The notes below the pieces were generated by a model that saw only the letters and a list, made by a program, of their open reading frames with translations, made no database searches and was not told the DNA's origin. 64,000 nt of DNA from Bacillus sp. AFS059628. GTDB taxonomy: Bacteria; Bacillota; Bacilli; Bacillales; Bacillaceae_G. How positions within the stretch are numbered: the first letter of the stretch is position 1; the number at the start of each line of letters is the position of its first letter. The translations under genes were made by a program, and so were the position numbers. The stretch spans positions 1-64,000 of the forward strand of contig NZ_NVEC01000007.1 of the NCBI RefSeq assembly GCF_002571225.1. Direction: 5' to 3'. Below, piece after piece: positions 7,483 to 24,106 of this stretch.

Positions 7483-10248
7483 ATGGAGTACAAAAATACA
7501 TTACTAATGCCAAAAACAGAGTTCCCAATGCGTGGGAATTTACCAAAACGTGAGCCTGCAATGCAAGAACAGTGGGCTGAAATGAATATTTATGAAAAGG
7601 TACAAGAACATACGAAAGGTCGTCCTTTATTTGTACTGCATGATGGACCTCCATATGCGAATGGTGACATTCATATGGGACATGCATTAAATAAAGTATT
7701 AAAAGACTTTATCGTTCGTTATAAATCAATGACTGGTTACTGTGCACCATATGTGCCAGGTTGGGATACGCACGGTTTACCAATTGAGCAAGCTTTAACA
7801 AATAAAGGTGTAAAGCGTAAAGAAATGACAGTTGCTGAGTTCCGTAAGTTATGTGCAGAGTATGCATATGAACAAGTAGAACGTCAACGTGAGCAATTTA
7901 AGCGTTTAGGTGTACGTGCTGATTGGGATAACCCATATATTACTTTAGAGCCAGCTTATGAAGCACAACAAATTAAAGTGTTTGGTGATATGGCGAAAAA
8001 AGGTTATATCTATAAAGGACAAAAACCAGTTTACTGGTCTCCAACGAGTGAATCAGCTTTAGCAGAAGCTGAAATTGAATACCAAGATAAAAAATCAGCA
8101 TCTATTTACGTAGCATTCCCTGTAAAAGACGGAAAGAACGTATTAGAAGGTGATGAGAAATACATTATCTGGACAACAACACCTTGGACATTACCTGCAA
8201 ACTTAGGTATTTCTGTTCACCCAGAACTTGAATACGCTATTGTAAAAGTAAATGATGAAAAATATATTATTGCTTCTGAACTATTTGAGACAGTTGCAAA
8301 AACGTTAGAGTGGGAAAATGCTGAAGTTGTAAAAACGGTAAAAGGTAGCGAACTTGAGTATACAGTTGCAAAACATCCATTCTACGATCGTGATTCATTA
8401 GTTATGCTAGGTGATCACGTAACAACAGATGCAGGTACAGGTTGTGTTCATACAGCACCAGGACACGGGGAAGATGACTTCGTTGTTGGTAAAAAGTATG
8501 GATTAGAAGTACTTTGCCCAGTTGATGATAAAGGTGTATTAACAAATGAAGCACCTGGATTTGAAGGCTTATTCTATGATAAAGCTAACAAGCCAATTAC
8601 AGAAAAATTAGAAGAAGTAGGCGCATTACTGAAACTAACATTCATTACGCATTCATATCCACATGATTGGAGAACGAAAAAACCAATTATTTTCCGTGCA
8701 ACAGCACAGTGGTTTGCATCTATTGAAGCATTCCGTAAAGAGTTATTAGAAGCTGTTGCGGAAACAAAATGGGTACCAGCATGGGGCGAAACTCGTCTTC
8801 ATAACATGGTTCGTGACCGTGGTGACTGGTGTATTTCTCGTCAGCGTGCATGGGGTGTGCCAATTCCTGTATTCTATGCAGAGAATGGTGATCCAATTAT
8901 TACGGATGAAACAATTAACCATGTAGCAGATTTATTCCGTGAACACGGTTCTAACGTATGGTTTGAGCGTGAAGCGAAAGATCTATTACCAGAAGGATTT
9001 ACACATCCAGGTAGCCCAAATGGTGAATTCCGTAAAGAAACAGACATCATGGATGTATGGTTCGACTCAGGTTCTTCTCACCAAGCGGTATTAGAAGAGC
9101 GCGATGACTTACAACGCCCAGCTGATTTATATTTAGAAGGATCTGACCAATATCGTGGTTGGTTTAACTCTTCATTATCAACAGCAGTTGCTGTAACAGG
9201 TAAAGCTCCATATAAAGGCGTACTAAGCCACGGTTTCGTATTAGACGGTGAAGGGCGTAAAATGAGTAAGTCGATTGGAAACATCGTCGTACCGAAGAAA
9301 ATTATGGATCAATTAGGCGGAGACATTTTACGTTTATGGGTATCTTCTGTTGACTATCAATCTGACGTACGTATTTCAGATGATATTTTAAAACAAGTAG
9401 CAGAAGTGTATCGTAAAATCCGTAACACATTCCGTTTCTTATTAGGAAACTTAGACGACTTTAAGCCGAGTGAAAATACAGTAGCTGTAGCTGAACTTCG
9501 TGAAGTGGATCGTTACATGTTAGTGAAATTAAATGACTTAATTACAAAAGTAAAAGAAGCATATGAGACATACGACTTCGCTGCTGTATATCATGCAATT
9601 CATAACTTCTGTACAATTGATTTAAGTTCATTCTATTTAGACTTTGCAAAAGACATTTTATACATTGAAGGTGCAAACCATGAAGATCGTCGTGCAATTC
9701 AAACTGTATTATATGATGTTCTTGTTGCATTGACGAAACTTGTAACACCAATCTTACCGCATACAGCTGATGAAGTATGGCCATACATTCCAGGTGTAAC
9801 AGAAGAAAGTGTACAATTAACTGATATGCCAGAAGCTGTACAATTAGATGACGCAGAAGCATTAAAAACAAAATGGGATGCATTTATGACATTGCGTGAT
9901 GACGTATTAAAAGCGTTAGAAGTAGCTCGTAATGAAAAAGTAATCGGTAAGTCATTAAATGCAAGCATTACGCTATATCCAACTGCGGAAATGAAAGATA
10001 TGTTAGAGTCTATTAACGAAGACTTAAAACAATTATTCATCGTTTCTGAGTACAAACTTGGTGGCATGATGGAAGAAGCGCCAGCAGATGCACCAAAGTA
10101 TGAGCATACAGCGGTTGTTGTTGCTCAAGCGACTGGTGAAACATGTGAACGTTGTTGGGTAGTTTCAGAAACAATTGGTAAAGATGCTGAACATGAAACA
10201 TTATGTGAGCGTTGTGCAACAGTTGTTAAAGAAAACTATGTAAAATAA
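7483..10248 (+). CDS. ileS: Isoleucyl-tRNA synthetase
   Basis: IleRS charges tRNA-Ile and edits valine. It is a class I synthetase: the HIGH-type motif HMGHALN lies near residue 65, WTTTPWTLP and the CP1 editing region follow, KMSKS is at residues 593-597, and the C-terminal zinc site is CERC plus CERC. ATG at 7483 is chosen because AAGGAGG ends at 7474 (8-nt spacing) and the protein then begins [18 protein letters not shown], as in the family. ATG at 7477 is only 2 nt from the site. The length is 921 aa. It is under T-box control and followed by its own terminator. Confidence 0.98.
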   Translation: MEYKNTLLMPKTEFPMRGNLPKREPAMQEQWAEMNIYEKVQEHTKGRPLFVLHDGPPYANGDIHMGHALNKVLKDFIVRYKSMTGYCAPYVPGWDTHGLPIEQALTNKGVKRKEMTVAEFRKLCAEYAYEQVERQREQFKRLGVRADWDNPYITLEPAYEAQQIKVFGDMAKKGYIYKGQKPVYWSPTSESALAEAEIEYQDKKSASIYVAFPVKDGKNVLEGDEKYIIWTTTPWTLPANLGISVHPELEYAIVKVNDEKYIIASELFETVAKTLEWENAEVVKTVKGSELEYTVAKHPFYDRDSLVMLGDHVTTDAGTGCVHTAPGHGEDDFVVGKKYGLEVLCPVDDKGVLTNEAPGFEGLFYDKANKPITEKLEEVGALLKLTFITHSYPHDWRTKKPIIFRATAQWFASIEAFRKELLEAVAETKWVPAWGETRLHNMVRDRGDWCISRQRAWGVPIPVFYAENGDPIITDETINHVADLFREHGSNVWFEREAKDLLPEGFTHPGSPNGEFRKETDIMDVWFDSGSSHQAVLEERDDLQRPADLYLEGSDQYRGWFNSSLSTAVAVTGKAPYKGVLSHGFVLDGEGRKMSKSIGNIVVPKKIMDQLGGDILRLWVSSVDYQSDVRISDDILKQVAEVYRKIRNTFRFLLGNLDDFKPSENTVAVAELREVDRYMLVKLNDLITKVKEAYETYDFAAVYHAIHNFCTIDLSSFYLDFAKDILYIEGANHEDRRAIQTVLYDVLVALTKLVTPILPHTADEVWPYIPGVTEESVQLTDMPEAVQLDDAEALKTKWDAFMTLRDDVLKALEVARNEKVIGKSLNASITLYPTAEMKDMLESINEDLKQLFIVSEYKLGGMMEEAPADAPKYEHTAVVVAQATGETCERCWVVSETIGKDAEHETLCERCATVVKENYVK

Positions 10249-10251
10249 TAA

Positions 10252-10287
10252 AAAACTGACTGTGCGTAAGTGCAGTCAGTTTTTTTA
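10252..10287 (+). terminator. ileS terminator
   Basis: AACTGACTG (10254-10262) pairs with CAGTCAGTT (10273-10281) around a 10-nt loop, flanked by A-tract and T-tract. It begins a few bases after the ileS stop. Confidence 0.9.
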
Positions 10288-10404
10288 TTGACGATATATT
10301 GAAATAACTTTCACTCTCTTTCCTATGAAGGAAAAATGTGTGTGAGGTAAGCATAGAAATTTCGGACACACTAATCATACATTGCAGCTGGGAGGAATGT
10401 ACAC

Positions 10405-10734
10405 GTGAATGAAATGTATATGGAAATTAAAGAAGAATTACAATTGATGCGAAAAGAGTTACAAGAGAGGCTAGCTAAAGAGGTCATGCACAAATATGAT
10501 ACAGAGTTTAGCGAAGAGCTTGGATATGAAATTAAGGAAGAGATAAAGAAAAAACTGTTATTACATGATATAAAAGAGGATTTAAAAGATGTAGAACGTG
10601 CATTATTCAAAATGGAAATAGATATGTATGGTATTTGTGAAAAAACAGGGAGAGTAATTTCGGTAAAACAAATGAAGACGATGCCGACTGCCCGTACCAT
10701 TCATGAATTTTTCTATGAAAAAGTAAATGTATGA
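10405..10734 (+). CDS. ylyA: DksA/TraR-like protein, YlyA position
   Basis: This 109-aa charged helical protein ends in a DksA/TraR-type C-terminal segment (MYGICEKTGRVISVKQMKTMPTARTIHEF). Only the first cysteine of the C4 zinc finger is kept, so it probably does not bind zinc. Its place between ileS and lspA matches B. subtilis ylyA, a DksA-like gene reported to tune sigmaG-dependent transcription, though this protein is much shorter. GTG at 10405 follows GGGAGG by 9 nt. A possible sporulation-type -10 (CATACATT, 10376-10383) lies upstream, with a weak -35. Confidence 0.75.
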   Translation: MNEMYMEIKEELQLMRKELQERLAKEVMHKYDTEFSEELGYEIKEEIKKKLLLHDIKEDLKDVERALFKMEIDMYGICEKTGRVISVKQMKTMPTARTIHEFFYEKVNV

Positions 10735-10795
10735 ATGTACACAACGATATTATATTACCTTTTTTTAATTTATTTTATTCTTCTATAAAGGTTCA

Positions 10796-11317
<522 letters not shown>

Positions 11318-11321
11318 TTGA

Positions 11322-12230
11322 ATGAGCGAAGTAGTACAAGTAACAGTTGCAGAAGAACAAAAAAATGAGCGAATTGATAAATTCGTTGCAGGAATAAATA
11401 ATGAATGGTCACGTACACAAGTACAGCAATGGATTAAAGATGAAGTTGTGACAGTTAATGGAAAAGCGGTAAAAGGGAATTATAAAGTTAGGGAAAATGA
11501 TGAAATTACAGTGACGATTCCTGAGCCAGAAGAGTTAGATATTCAACCAGAAGATATGAACTTAGAAATTTATTATGAAGATGCAGATGTACTTGTTGTT
11601 AATAAGCCGCGTGGTATGGTTGTACATCCAGCACCAGGTCATACAAGTGGTACGCTTGTGAACGGTCTTATGCACCATTGTACAGACTTATCAGGCATTA
11701 ATGGTGTGATGCGTCCGGGTATCGTACATCGTATTGATAAAGATACGTCTGGTCTATTAATGGTTGCTAAAAATGATATGGCACACGAATCACTTGTAAA
11801 TCAACTTGTAGCAAAAACAGTAACAAGACGTTACAAAGCGATTGTACACGGTGTTATTCCACACGATAAGGGAACGATTGATGCTCCGATTGCTCGTGAT
11901 AAGAAAGAACGTCAAAGTATGACGGTTGATGAAAATGGTAAGCATGCTGTTACGCATTTCCAAGTGTTAGAGCGATTCAAAGATTTCACACTTGTAGAAT
12001 GTCGCTTAGAAACGGGGCGTACACACCAAATTCGTGTTCATATGAAGTATATTGGCTATCCACTTGCAGGAGATCCAAAGTATGGACCGAAGAAAACATT
12101 AGATATGAATGGTCAAGCACTTCACGCAGGTATTTTAGGATTTGACCATCCTCGCACTGGTGAATATATTCAGTTTGAGGCACCGATTCCAGAAGTGTTT
12201 GAAGACGCATTAAATATTTTACGAAAATAG
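11322..12230 (+). CDS. rluD: RluD-type 23S rRNA pseudouridine synthase
   Basis: This 302-aa protein has an N-terminal S4 domain (about residues 16-75: RIDKFVAGINNEWSRTQVQQWI) and an RluA-family catalytic domain. The catalytic aspartate is in HRIDKDTSGLLMVAK, and the conserved ETGRTHQIRVHMKYIG follows. It is the B. subtilis YlyB equivalent. Whether the modified uridines are the same as in E. coli RluD targets cannot be read from sequence. It is probably cotranscribed with lspA (4-nt gap, ribosome site GAAGGAG). The pyr promoter begins 3 bases after its stop. Confidence 0.93.
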   Translation: MSEVVQVTVAEEQKNERIDKFVAGINNEWSRTQVQQWIKDEVVTVNGKAVKGNYKVRENDEITVTIPEPEELDIQPEDMNLEIYYEDADVLVVNKPRGMVVHPAPGHTSGTLVNGLMHHCTDLSGINGVMRPGIVHRIDKDTSGLLMVAKNDMAHESLVNQLVAKTVTRRYKAIVHGVIPHDKGTIDAPIARDKKERQSMTVDENGKHAVTHFQVLERFKDFTLVECRLETGRTHQIRVHMKYIGYPLAGDPKYGPKKTLDMNGQALHAGILGFDHPRTGEYIQFEAPIPEVFEDALNILRK

Positions 12231-12232
12231 TA

Positions 12233-12261
12233 TTGACAAATCATAAGAAAACTGAGATACT
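12233..12261 (+). promoter_or_regulatory. Promoter of the pyr operon
   Basis: TTGACA (12233-12238) and GATACT (12256-12261) lie 17 bp apart, directly behind the rluD stop codon. The transcript would begin with the first PyrR attenuator. Confidence 0.75.
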
Positions 12262-12279
12262 GACAACAGTTAAATAATG

Positions 12280-12388
12280 ATCCTTTAACACAGCCCCGTG
12301 AGGTTGAGAAGGTAACGGTTTGAAATACATAGGGTATGCTGTACCCTTTTTCAAAAGTCCTCTCGCACACGCTGAGAGGACTTTTTTT
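12280..12388 (+). promoter_or_regulatory. PyrR attenuator 1 (leader before pyrR)
   Basis: The PyrR-binding stem-loop is CAGCC-CCGTGA-GGTTG (12291-12306), fitting the known loop pattern CNGNGA, and is flanked by ATCCTTT and AGAAGG arms. The terminator stem AGTCCTCTC (12356-12364) pairs with GAGAGGACT (12374-12382), followed by seven T. When UMP is high, PyrR should stabilise the binding hairpin, prevent antiterminator formation and stop transcription. Confidence 0.92.
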
Positions 12389-12429
12389 ATACCATTACTC
12401 TCACGCAAGAAAAAAGCTTGGAGGTGTAG

Positions 12430-12975
<546 letters not shown>

Positions 12976-12977
12976 AG

Positions 12978-13088
12978 CCCTTTTAAATGTAGTCCTGTGA
13001 GGCTGACAAAGGGTCTTGGCTTTCATATGTCAAATTTGGCATACGAAAGTGTAGGACTCTTTGTGCACAGGCACAAAGAGTTTTTTTA
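12978..13088 (+). promoter_or_regulatory. PyrR attenuator 2 (pyrR-pyrP)
   Basis: The PyrR-binding hairpin is TAGTC-CTGTGA-GGCTG (12990-13005), with lower arms GCCCTTT and AAAGGGT. The terminator stem ACTCTTTGTGC (13056-13066) pairs with GCACAAAGAGT (13071-13081) around a 4-nt loop, followed by a T-tract. The arrangement is the same as in the pyrR-pyrP gap of B. subtilis. Confidence 0.92.
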
Positions 13089-13121
13089 TTGCAAAGATTT
13101 AAACTGAAGGAGGATGTAACA

Positions 13122-14405
13122 ATGGAACAAAAGCCAGTGTTAGACGTTAATGAAGTACCGAAACCGGGAAAATGGTTATTTTTAAGTATACAACATTTGT
13201 TCGCGATGTTTGGATCAACAGTGCTTGTTCCGTTTTTAACAGGATTGAATCCATCAGTAGCATTAATATCAAGTGGATTAGGAACGTTAGCGTTTCTTCT
13301 TATAACGAAAGGTCAAGTACCTGCCTATCTAGGATCATCATTCGCCTTTATCGCACCGATTATAACAGCAAAAACAGCAGGTGGACCGGGAGCAGCAATG
13401 CTTGGTGGTTTGCTAGCAGGACTTGTGTACATCTTAATCTCACTCGGAATTAAGAAATCAGGATCAGAGTGGATTATGAAATTACTACCACCAATCGTAG
13501 TTGGCCCGGTAGTAATGGTAATCGGTTTAGCATTAGCACATACAGCAGTTAACATGGCGATGAACGGTGCGGATGGCAAATATAGCTTTACACACTTTTC
13601 AGTAGCATTAGTAACATTAGCAATTACAATTATCTGCTCAATATTCGGAAGAGGATTTTTCAGTATCATACCAGTGTTACTTGGCATTATCGGCGGATAT
13701 ATTTTCGCTTACTTCCAAGGGCTAGTAGACTTAAAGCCGGTAGCCGAGGCGAAATGGTTTGTTGTACCAGATTTCACAGTACCATTCGTAACATACACAC
13801 CAGAGTTTTCATGGAAGATTGTACTCTTGATGGTACCAGTTGCACTAGTAACAATTTCAGAACATATTGGACATCAAATTGTACTAGGAAATGTTATTAA
13901 AAGAGATTTAATTGAAAAACCAGGTTTACACCGTTCAATCTTCGGTGATGGAGTAGCAACACTAATTGCATCACTAATCGGTGGACCACCGAATACAACG
14001 TATGGTGAAAACATCGGTGTGCTAGCAATTACGAGAGCGTATAGTGTATACTTATTCATCGGTTCAGCAGTGTTCGCAATCATGTTCGGATTTATCGGTA
14101 AGATTTCTGCACTGATTCATTCGATTCCAACACCAGTTATGGGTGGTGTATCAATCTTACTATTCGGTGTAATCGCATCAAGTGGATTACGTATGATGGT
14201 AGATGATAAAACGGACCTAAGTGACAAACGAAACTTAATGATTGCATCGGTAATACTAGTAATAGGTATTGGTGGAGCGGTACTGCACGTAGGAGAATCG
14301 TTCCAAGTAGAAGGAATGGCACTAGCAGCAATTGTAGGTGTACTGTTAAATCTACTACTACCAGAAACGAAACAAATAAAACAAACTAAGCAGATTGCTT
14401 CATAA
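13122..14405 (+). CDS. pyrP: Uracil permease (UraA/NCS2 family)
   Basis: This 427-aa integral membrane protein of the NCS2 nucleobase transporter family imports uracil with protons. Hydrophobic helices run through the protein. Family motifs are QHLFAMFGSTVLVP near the N-terminus, PVALVTISEHIGHQ in the substrate region (the Glu in SEHIGH contacts uracil in UraA), and GGPPNTTYGENIGVLAITR. ATG at 13122 follows GAAGGAGG. It lies between attenuators 2 and 3, so uptake and synthesis are controlled together. Confidence 0.95.
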   Translation: MEQKPVLDVNEVPKPGKWLFLSIQHLFAMFGSTVLVPFLTGLNPSVALISSGLGTLAFLLITKGQVPAYLGSSFAFIAPIITAKTAGGPGAAMLGGLLAGLVYILISLGIKKSGSEWIMKLLPPIVVGPVVMVIGLALAHTAVNMAMNGADGKYSFTHFSVALVTLAITIICSIFGRGFFSIIPVLLGIIGGYIFAYFQGLVDLKPVAEAKWFVVPDFTVPFVTYTPEFSWKIVLLMVPVALVTISEHIGHQIVLGNVIKRDLIEKPGLHRSIFGDGVATLIASLIGGPPNTTYGENIGVLAITRAYSVYLFIGSAVFAIMFGFIGKISALIHSIPTPVMGGVSILLFGVIASSGLRMMVDDKTDLSDKRNLMIASVILVIGIGGAVLHVGESFQVEGMALAAIVGVLLNLLLPETKQIKQTKQIAS

Positions 14406-14409
14406 TAAT

Positions 14410-14489
14410 AACCTTTTAATTCAGTCCTGTAAGATTGGAAAGGGTGGCTTCTTTCTTGCACCCTAGTCTCACACGACTAGGGTATTTTT
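14410..14489 (+). promoter_or_regulatory. PyrR attenuator 3 (pyrP-pyrB), variant loop
   Basis: The binding hairpin is CAGTC-CTGTAA-GATTG (14422-14437). The five-pair stem is kept by G-U and U-A pairs, but the loop has A where the other two copies have G (CNGNGA becomes CTGTAA). The terminator stem ACCCTAGTC (14460-14468) pairs with GACTAGGGT (14475-14483), followed by ATTTTTA. Position and layout identify it as the third pyr attenuator. Confidence 0.85.
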
Positions 14490-14544
14490 ATGCGAGGGTT
14501 GTTATAAAAATACGAAAGTGGTAACATAAAAATCAGAAAGATGA

Positions 14545-16734
<2,190 letters not shown>

Positions 16735-16738
<4 letters not shown>

Positions 16739-17832
16739 AAAGACAACTTATCTTAGAAGATGGAACAGTATTAATTGGAACAGGTTTCGGAGGAGAAATC
16801 GAAAAGTCAGGTGAGGTTGTATTTACAACAGGAATGACTGGATATCAAGAAACATTATCTGATCCATCATATTGCGGTCAAATTGTAACATTCACGTACC
16901 CATTAATCGGAAACTACGGCATCAATCGAGACGATTTCGAATCGATTCACCCTTCTGTAAATGGTTTAATCGTAAACGAAATTTGTGATCACCCATCAAA
17001 CTTCCGTAATGAAATTTCGTTAAATGACTACTTAAAAGAAAGAAACATCCCAGGATTAGCAGGGATTGATACGAGAAAATTAACGAGAAAAATTCGTCAA
17101 TACGGTACATTACGCGGACGTCTTTGTAACATGGATGCAGATGTAGAATATATCGTGAGCCAATTAAAAGCGACAGTATTTACAGATCATGTAAAACGCG
17201 TATCAACGAAAGATCCATACCCAAGCCCAGGCCGCGGACATCGCGTTGTACTAGTAGACTTCGGTATGAAACATGGTATTTTACGAGAATTAAATAAACG
17301 TGATTGTGATGTAATTGTAGTTCCTTACAACACGACAGCTGAAGAAATTTTACGCCTTAGCCCAGATGGAATTATGTTAAGTAACGGACCTGGGGATCCA
17401 AAAGATGTACCAGAAGCAATTGAAATGTTAAAAGACATTATCGGTAAAGTTCCTTTATTCGGAATTTGCCTAGGACATCAATTGTTCGCTCTAGCATCTG
17501 GTGCGAATACAAGTAAGTTGAAATTCGGTCACCGTGGTTTAAACCATCCAGTAAAAAATCTTGCAACTGGAAAAGTAGCAATTACATCTCAAAACCATGG
17601 TTACGCAGTAGAAGAAGAATCAGTTGAAAATACAGAACTTGAAATTACACATGTTGCTTTAAATGATGGAACAGTAGAAGGTCTTCGTCATAAGAAGTTC
17701 CCAGCATTTACAGTTCAATACCATCCAGAAGCTTCAGCAGGACCAGAAGATGCAAATGATTTATTCGAAGATTTCTTAACAATGATTGAAAACTTCAAGA
17801 AAGAAGGGGAAGAGTTATGCCAAAACGCCTAG
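16735..17832 (+). CDS. carA: Carbamoyl phosphate synthase, small (glutaminase) chain
   Basis: CarA hydrolyses glutamine and passes ammonia to CarB. The N-terminal CPSase_sm domain ([29 protein letters not shown]) is followed by a class I glutamine amidotransferase domain with nucleophile Cys in [10 protein letters not shown] and the His-Glu pair in [15 protein letters not shown] at 16735 overlaps the pyrC stop by 4 nt, has AAAGGAGA upstream and gives 365 aa. In B. subtilis this is pyrAA, the pyrimidine-specific copy; the placement here says the same. Confidence 0.96.
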
Positions 17833-20800
17833 ACATTAACACAATTTTAGTAATCGGATCAGGACCAATTGTAATTGGGCAAGCAGCGGAGTTTGACTAC
17901 TCTGGAACACAAGCTTGTCAATCTCTTAAAGAGGAAGGTTACAAAGTAATCCTTGTTAACTCTAACCCAGCAACAATTATGACAGACACTGCAACAGCAG
18001 ATAAAGTATACATTGAGCCTTTAACATTAGAATTCGTAAGCCGAATCATTCGTAAAGAACGTCCAGATGCAATCTTACCAACATTAGGTGGTCAAACAGG
18101 TCTAAATATGGCTGTTGAACTTGCAAAATCAGGTGTACTTGATGAGTGCGGAGTTGAAATTTTAGGAACAAAATTATCAGCAATTGAGCAAGCGGAAGAT
18201 CGTGATTTATTCCGTACATTAATGCAAGATTTAAATGAACCAACACCACCAAGTGAAATCATTCATAACCTTGATGAAGCATATGGCTTTGTAAATGAAA
18301 TTGGTTATCCAGTAATCGTTCGCCCAGCATTCACATTAGGCGGAACGGGCGGCGGAATTTGCCATAACGAAGAAGAGTTAATTGAAATCGTAACAAGTGG
18401 TTTAAAACATAGCCCAGTAACACAATGTTTATTAGAGAAAAGTATCGCTGGCTGTAAAGAAATTGAATATGAAGTAATGCGTGATTCAAATGATAACGCG
18501 ATTGTAGTATGTAATATGGAAAACATCGATCCAGTTGGTGTTCATACAGGTGATTCAATCGTTGTAGCACCGAGCCAAACGTTAAGCGACCGTGAATACC
18601 AAATGTTACGTAACACTTCATTACGAATTATTCGTGCACTAGGAATTGAGGGTGGATGTAACGTTCAGCTTGCACTAGATCCATATAGCTTCCAATACTA
18701 TGTAATCGAAGTAAACCCACGTGTAAGTCGTTCATCTGCACTAGCATCTAAAGCAACTGGATATCCAATTGCGAAATTAGCAGCGAAAATTGCAGTCGGC
18801 TTAACATTAGATGAAATCGTAAACCCAGTAACACAAAAAACGTATGCTTGCTTTGAGCCAGCATTAGACTATGTTGTTTCAAAAATTCCACGCTGGCCAT
18901 TTGATAAGTTTGAATCAGCGAACAGAACACTTGGAACGCAAATGAAAGCAACTGGTGAAGTTATGTCAATCGGACGTAACTTAGAAGAATCATTATTAAA
19001 AGCGGTTCGTTCTTTAGAACTTGGCATTTATCACCTAGAATTAGACCACTTAAAAGAACTTGATAAAGAAACAATGAAAAAACGCATTATTAAAGCAGAT
19101 GATGAGCGACTGTTTATCGTAGCAGAAGCGATTCGTCAAGGTGTAACGAAAGAAGAAATTAACGAATGGTGTGAAATGGACTTCTTCTTCTTACAAAAAG
19201 TTGAAAACATCGTAAATATGGAACGCGAAGTAAAAGCAAATGTAGGAAATATGGAAGTACTACAAACTGCGAAAGAAATGGGCTTCAGTGATCATTACAT
19301 TGCAGCAGCTTGGAACAAAACGGAGCGCGAAATTTATGATATGCGTAAAGAAAATAATATGACGCCAGTATTCAAAATGGTAGATACTTGTGCGGCAGAG
19401 TTTGAATCTGCAACACCGTATTACTACAGCACATACGCTGATGAGAACGAATCAATTGTAACAGATCGTAAGAGTGTAGTAGTTCTAGGATCTGGTCCAA
19501 TCCGCATTGGTCAAGGTGTTGAGTTTGACTATGCAACAGTTCACTCAGTATGGGCAATTAAAGAAGCTGGATATGAAGCAATTATCATTAACAATAACCC
19601 AGAAACTGTTTCAACAGACTTCAGTATTTCTGACAAATTATACTTTGAACCATTAACAATCGAAGATGTAATGCACATCATTGATTTAGAAAAACCAGAA
19701 GGTGTTATCGTTCAATTCGGTGGACAAACGGCAATTAACTTAGCGGCGAAATTAGAAGAACATGGTGTGAAGATTTTAGGAACATTACTTGAAGACTTAG
19801 ACCGTGCAGAAGATCGTGATAAATTCGAAGCTGCTTTAACAAAACTGGGTATCCCACAACCAGTTGGTAAAACAGCAACGACTGTAGAACAAGCGGTAGC
19901 AATCGCTGAAGAAATTGGTTACCCAGTATTAGTAAGACCATCTTACGTACTAGGTGGACGTGCGATGGAAATCGTATACCGTCAAGAAGAACTACTGCAC
20001 TACATGAAAAATGCAGTTAAAGTTCACGCAGATCACCCAGTATTAATCGACCGTTACATGGTTGGTAAAGAAATTGAAGTAGATGCAATTTCAGACGGTG
20101 AGAATGTATTCATTCCAGGTATTATGGAACATATTGAACGCGCTGGAGTTCACTCTGGTGACTCAATTGGAGTATATCCACCACAAAGCTTATCTGAAAA
20201 ATTAAAAGAACAAATTATTGAACATACAATTGCACTTGGAAAAGGATTAAACATTGTTGGATTACTAAATATCCAGTTTGTAGTATTCAAAGATCAAGTG
20301 TACGTAATTGAAGTAAATCCACGTGCGAGCCGTACAGTACCATTCTTAAGTAAAATTACTGGTGTACCAATGGCAAACGTTGCAACGAAAGTTATTTTAG
20401 GGCAAGACCTAGTAGAGCAAGGATACGGAACGGGCTATCACCCAGAAGAGAAAGAAGTATATGTAAAAGCTCCGGTATTCTCATTCGCGAAACTACGCTC
20501 AGTTGATACAACATTAGGACCTGAAATGAAATCAACAGGGGAAGTAATGGGTAAAGATTTAACGCTTGAAAAAGCATTATACAAAGGGCTAGTTGCTTCT
20601 GGAATTAACATCCCAACGCACGGATCAGTAATCATTACTGTAGCGGATAAAGATAAAGAAGAGGCGATGGAAATTGCAAAACGTTTCCATGAAATCGGCT
20701 ATAACTTATTAGCAACAGCTGGAACAGCACAATCGTTAGAAGAGAAAAATATTCCAGTACAAGTTGTAAACAAAATTGATTCTGAAGAATACAACTTACT

Positions 20801-21031
20801 AGATATTATCCGTCAAGGAAAAGCACAGTTTGTAATCAATACGCTAACAAAAGGTAAACAACCAGCGCGTGATGGTTTCCGCATTCGCCGTGAATCAGTA
20901 GAAAATGGTGTAGCTTGCTTAACATCACTTGATACAACGAGAGCAATCTTACGAGTATTAGAATCTATGACATTCTCAGCTCATTCAATGAAAGAAATTA
21001 CGCAAACAAAGCGTCACGAGGTGGTACATGC

Positions 21032-21035
<4 letters not shown>
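17817..21035 (+). CDS. carB: Carbamoyl phosphate synthase, large chain
   Basis: CarB makes carbamoyl phosphate from bicarbonate, ammonia and two ATP. The 1072-aa protein is an internal duplication: two CPSase/ATP-grasp halves (start motifs [17 protein letters not shown] near residue 14 and [16 protein letters not shown] near residue 560) with EVNPR motifs in both halves, and a C-terminal MGS-like allosteric domain (after about residue 930). It overlaps carA by 16 nt and pyrK by 4 nt. Confidence 0.97.
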
Positions 21036-23434
<2,399 letters not shown>

Positions 23435-23438
<4 letters not shown>

Positions 23439-24067
23439 AAAAAGAAATCGCATCGCATTTATTAGAAATTGGAGCAGTATTTTTACAACCGAATGATCCA
23501 TTCACATGGTCTTCAGGTATGAAATCACCAATTTATTGTGATAACCGTTTAACTTTATCTTATCCAAAAGTACGTCAAGCGATTGCAGCTGGATTAGAAG
23601 AGTTAATCAAAGAGCACTTCCCAACTGTAGAAGTTATTGCAGGAACAGCAACTGCTGGTATTGCGCACGCTGCATGGGTAAGCGATCGTATGGATTTACC
23701 AATGTGCTACGTACGTAGTAAAGCAAAAGGTCACGGTAAAGGGAACCAAATCGAAGGAAAAGCTGAAAAAGGTCAAAAAGTAGTAGTAGTAGAAGACTTA
23801 ATTTCAACTGGCGGCAGTGCAATTACATGCGTAGAAGCACTTCGCGAAGCTGGTTGCGAAGTATTAGGAATCGTATCAATCTTCACATACGAGCTTGAAG
23901 CAGGAAAAACAAAACTAGAAGCAGCGAACGTAGCATCATACTCTTTAAGCGACTACAGTGCATTAACTGAAGTTGCAGCAGAAAAAGGTATGATCGGACA
24001 AGCTGAAACGAAAAAATTACAAGAGTGGCGTAAAAATCCAGCTGACGAAGCTTGGATCACAGCGTAA
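23435..24067 (+). CDS. pyrE: Orotate phosphoribosyltransferase
   Basis: PyrE joins orotate and PRPP to OMP and is the last gene of the operon. The PRPP motif [14 protein letters not shown] is present, with [16 protein letters not shown] near the N-terminus and [18 protein letters not shown] in the flexible loop region. ATG at 23435 overlaps the pyrF stop, and the protein has 210 aa. A strong terminator follows. Confidence 0.97.
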
Positions 24068-24071
24068 CACG

Positions 24072-24106
24072 AAAAAAAGACCGCGGGGGAACGCGGTCTT
24101 TTTTTT
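24072..24106 (+). terminator. pyr operon terminator
   Basis: AAGACCGCG pairs with CGCGGTCTT around a short G/A loop, framed by an A-tract before and eight T after. The T-tract reaches the stop codon of the convergent HAD gene. Confidence 0.93.

Noticed and set aside
13325-13687. Minus-strand open frame inside pyrP
   Set aside because: Antisense to a membrane transporter gene, with Ile/Pro/Ala-rich shadow composition and no ribosome site.
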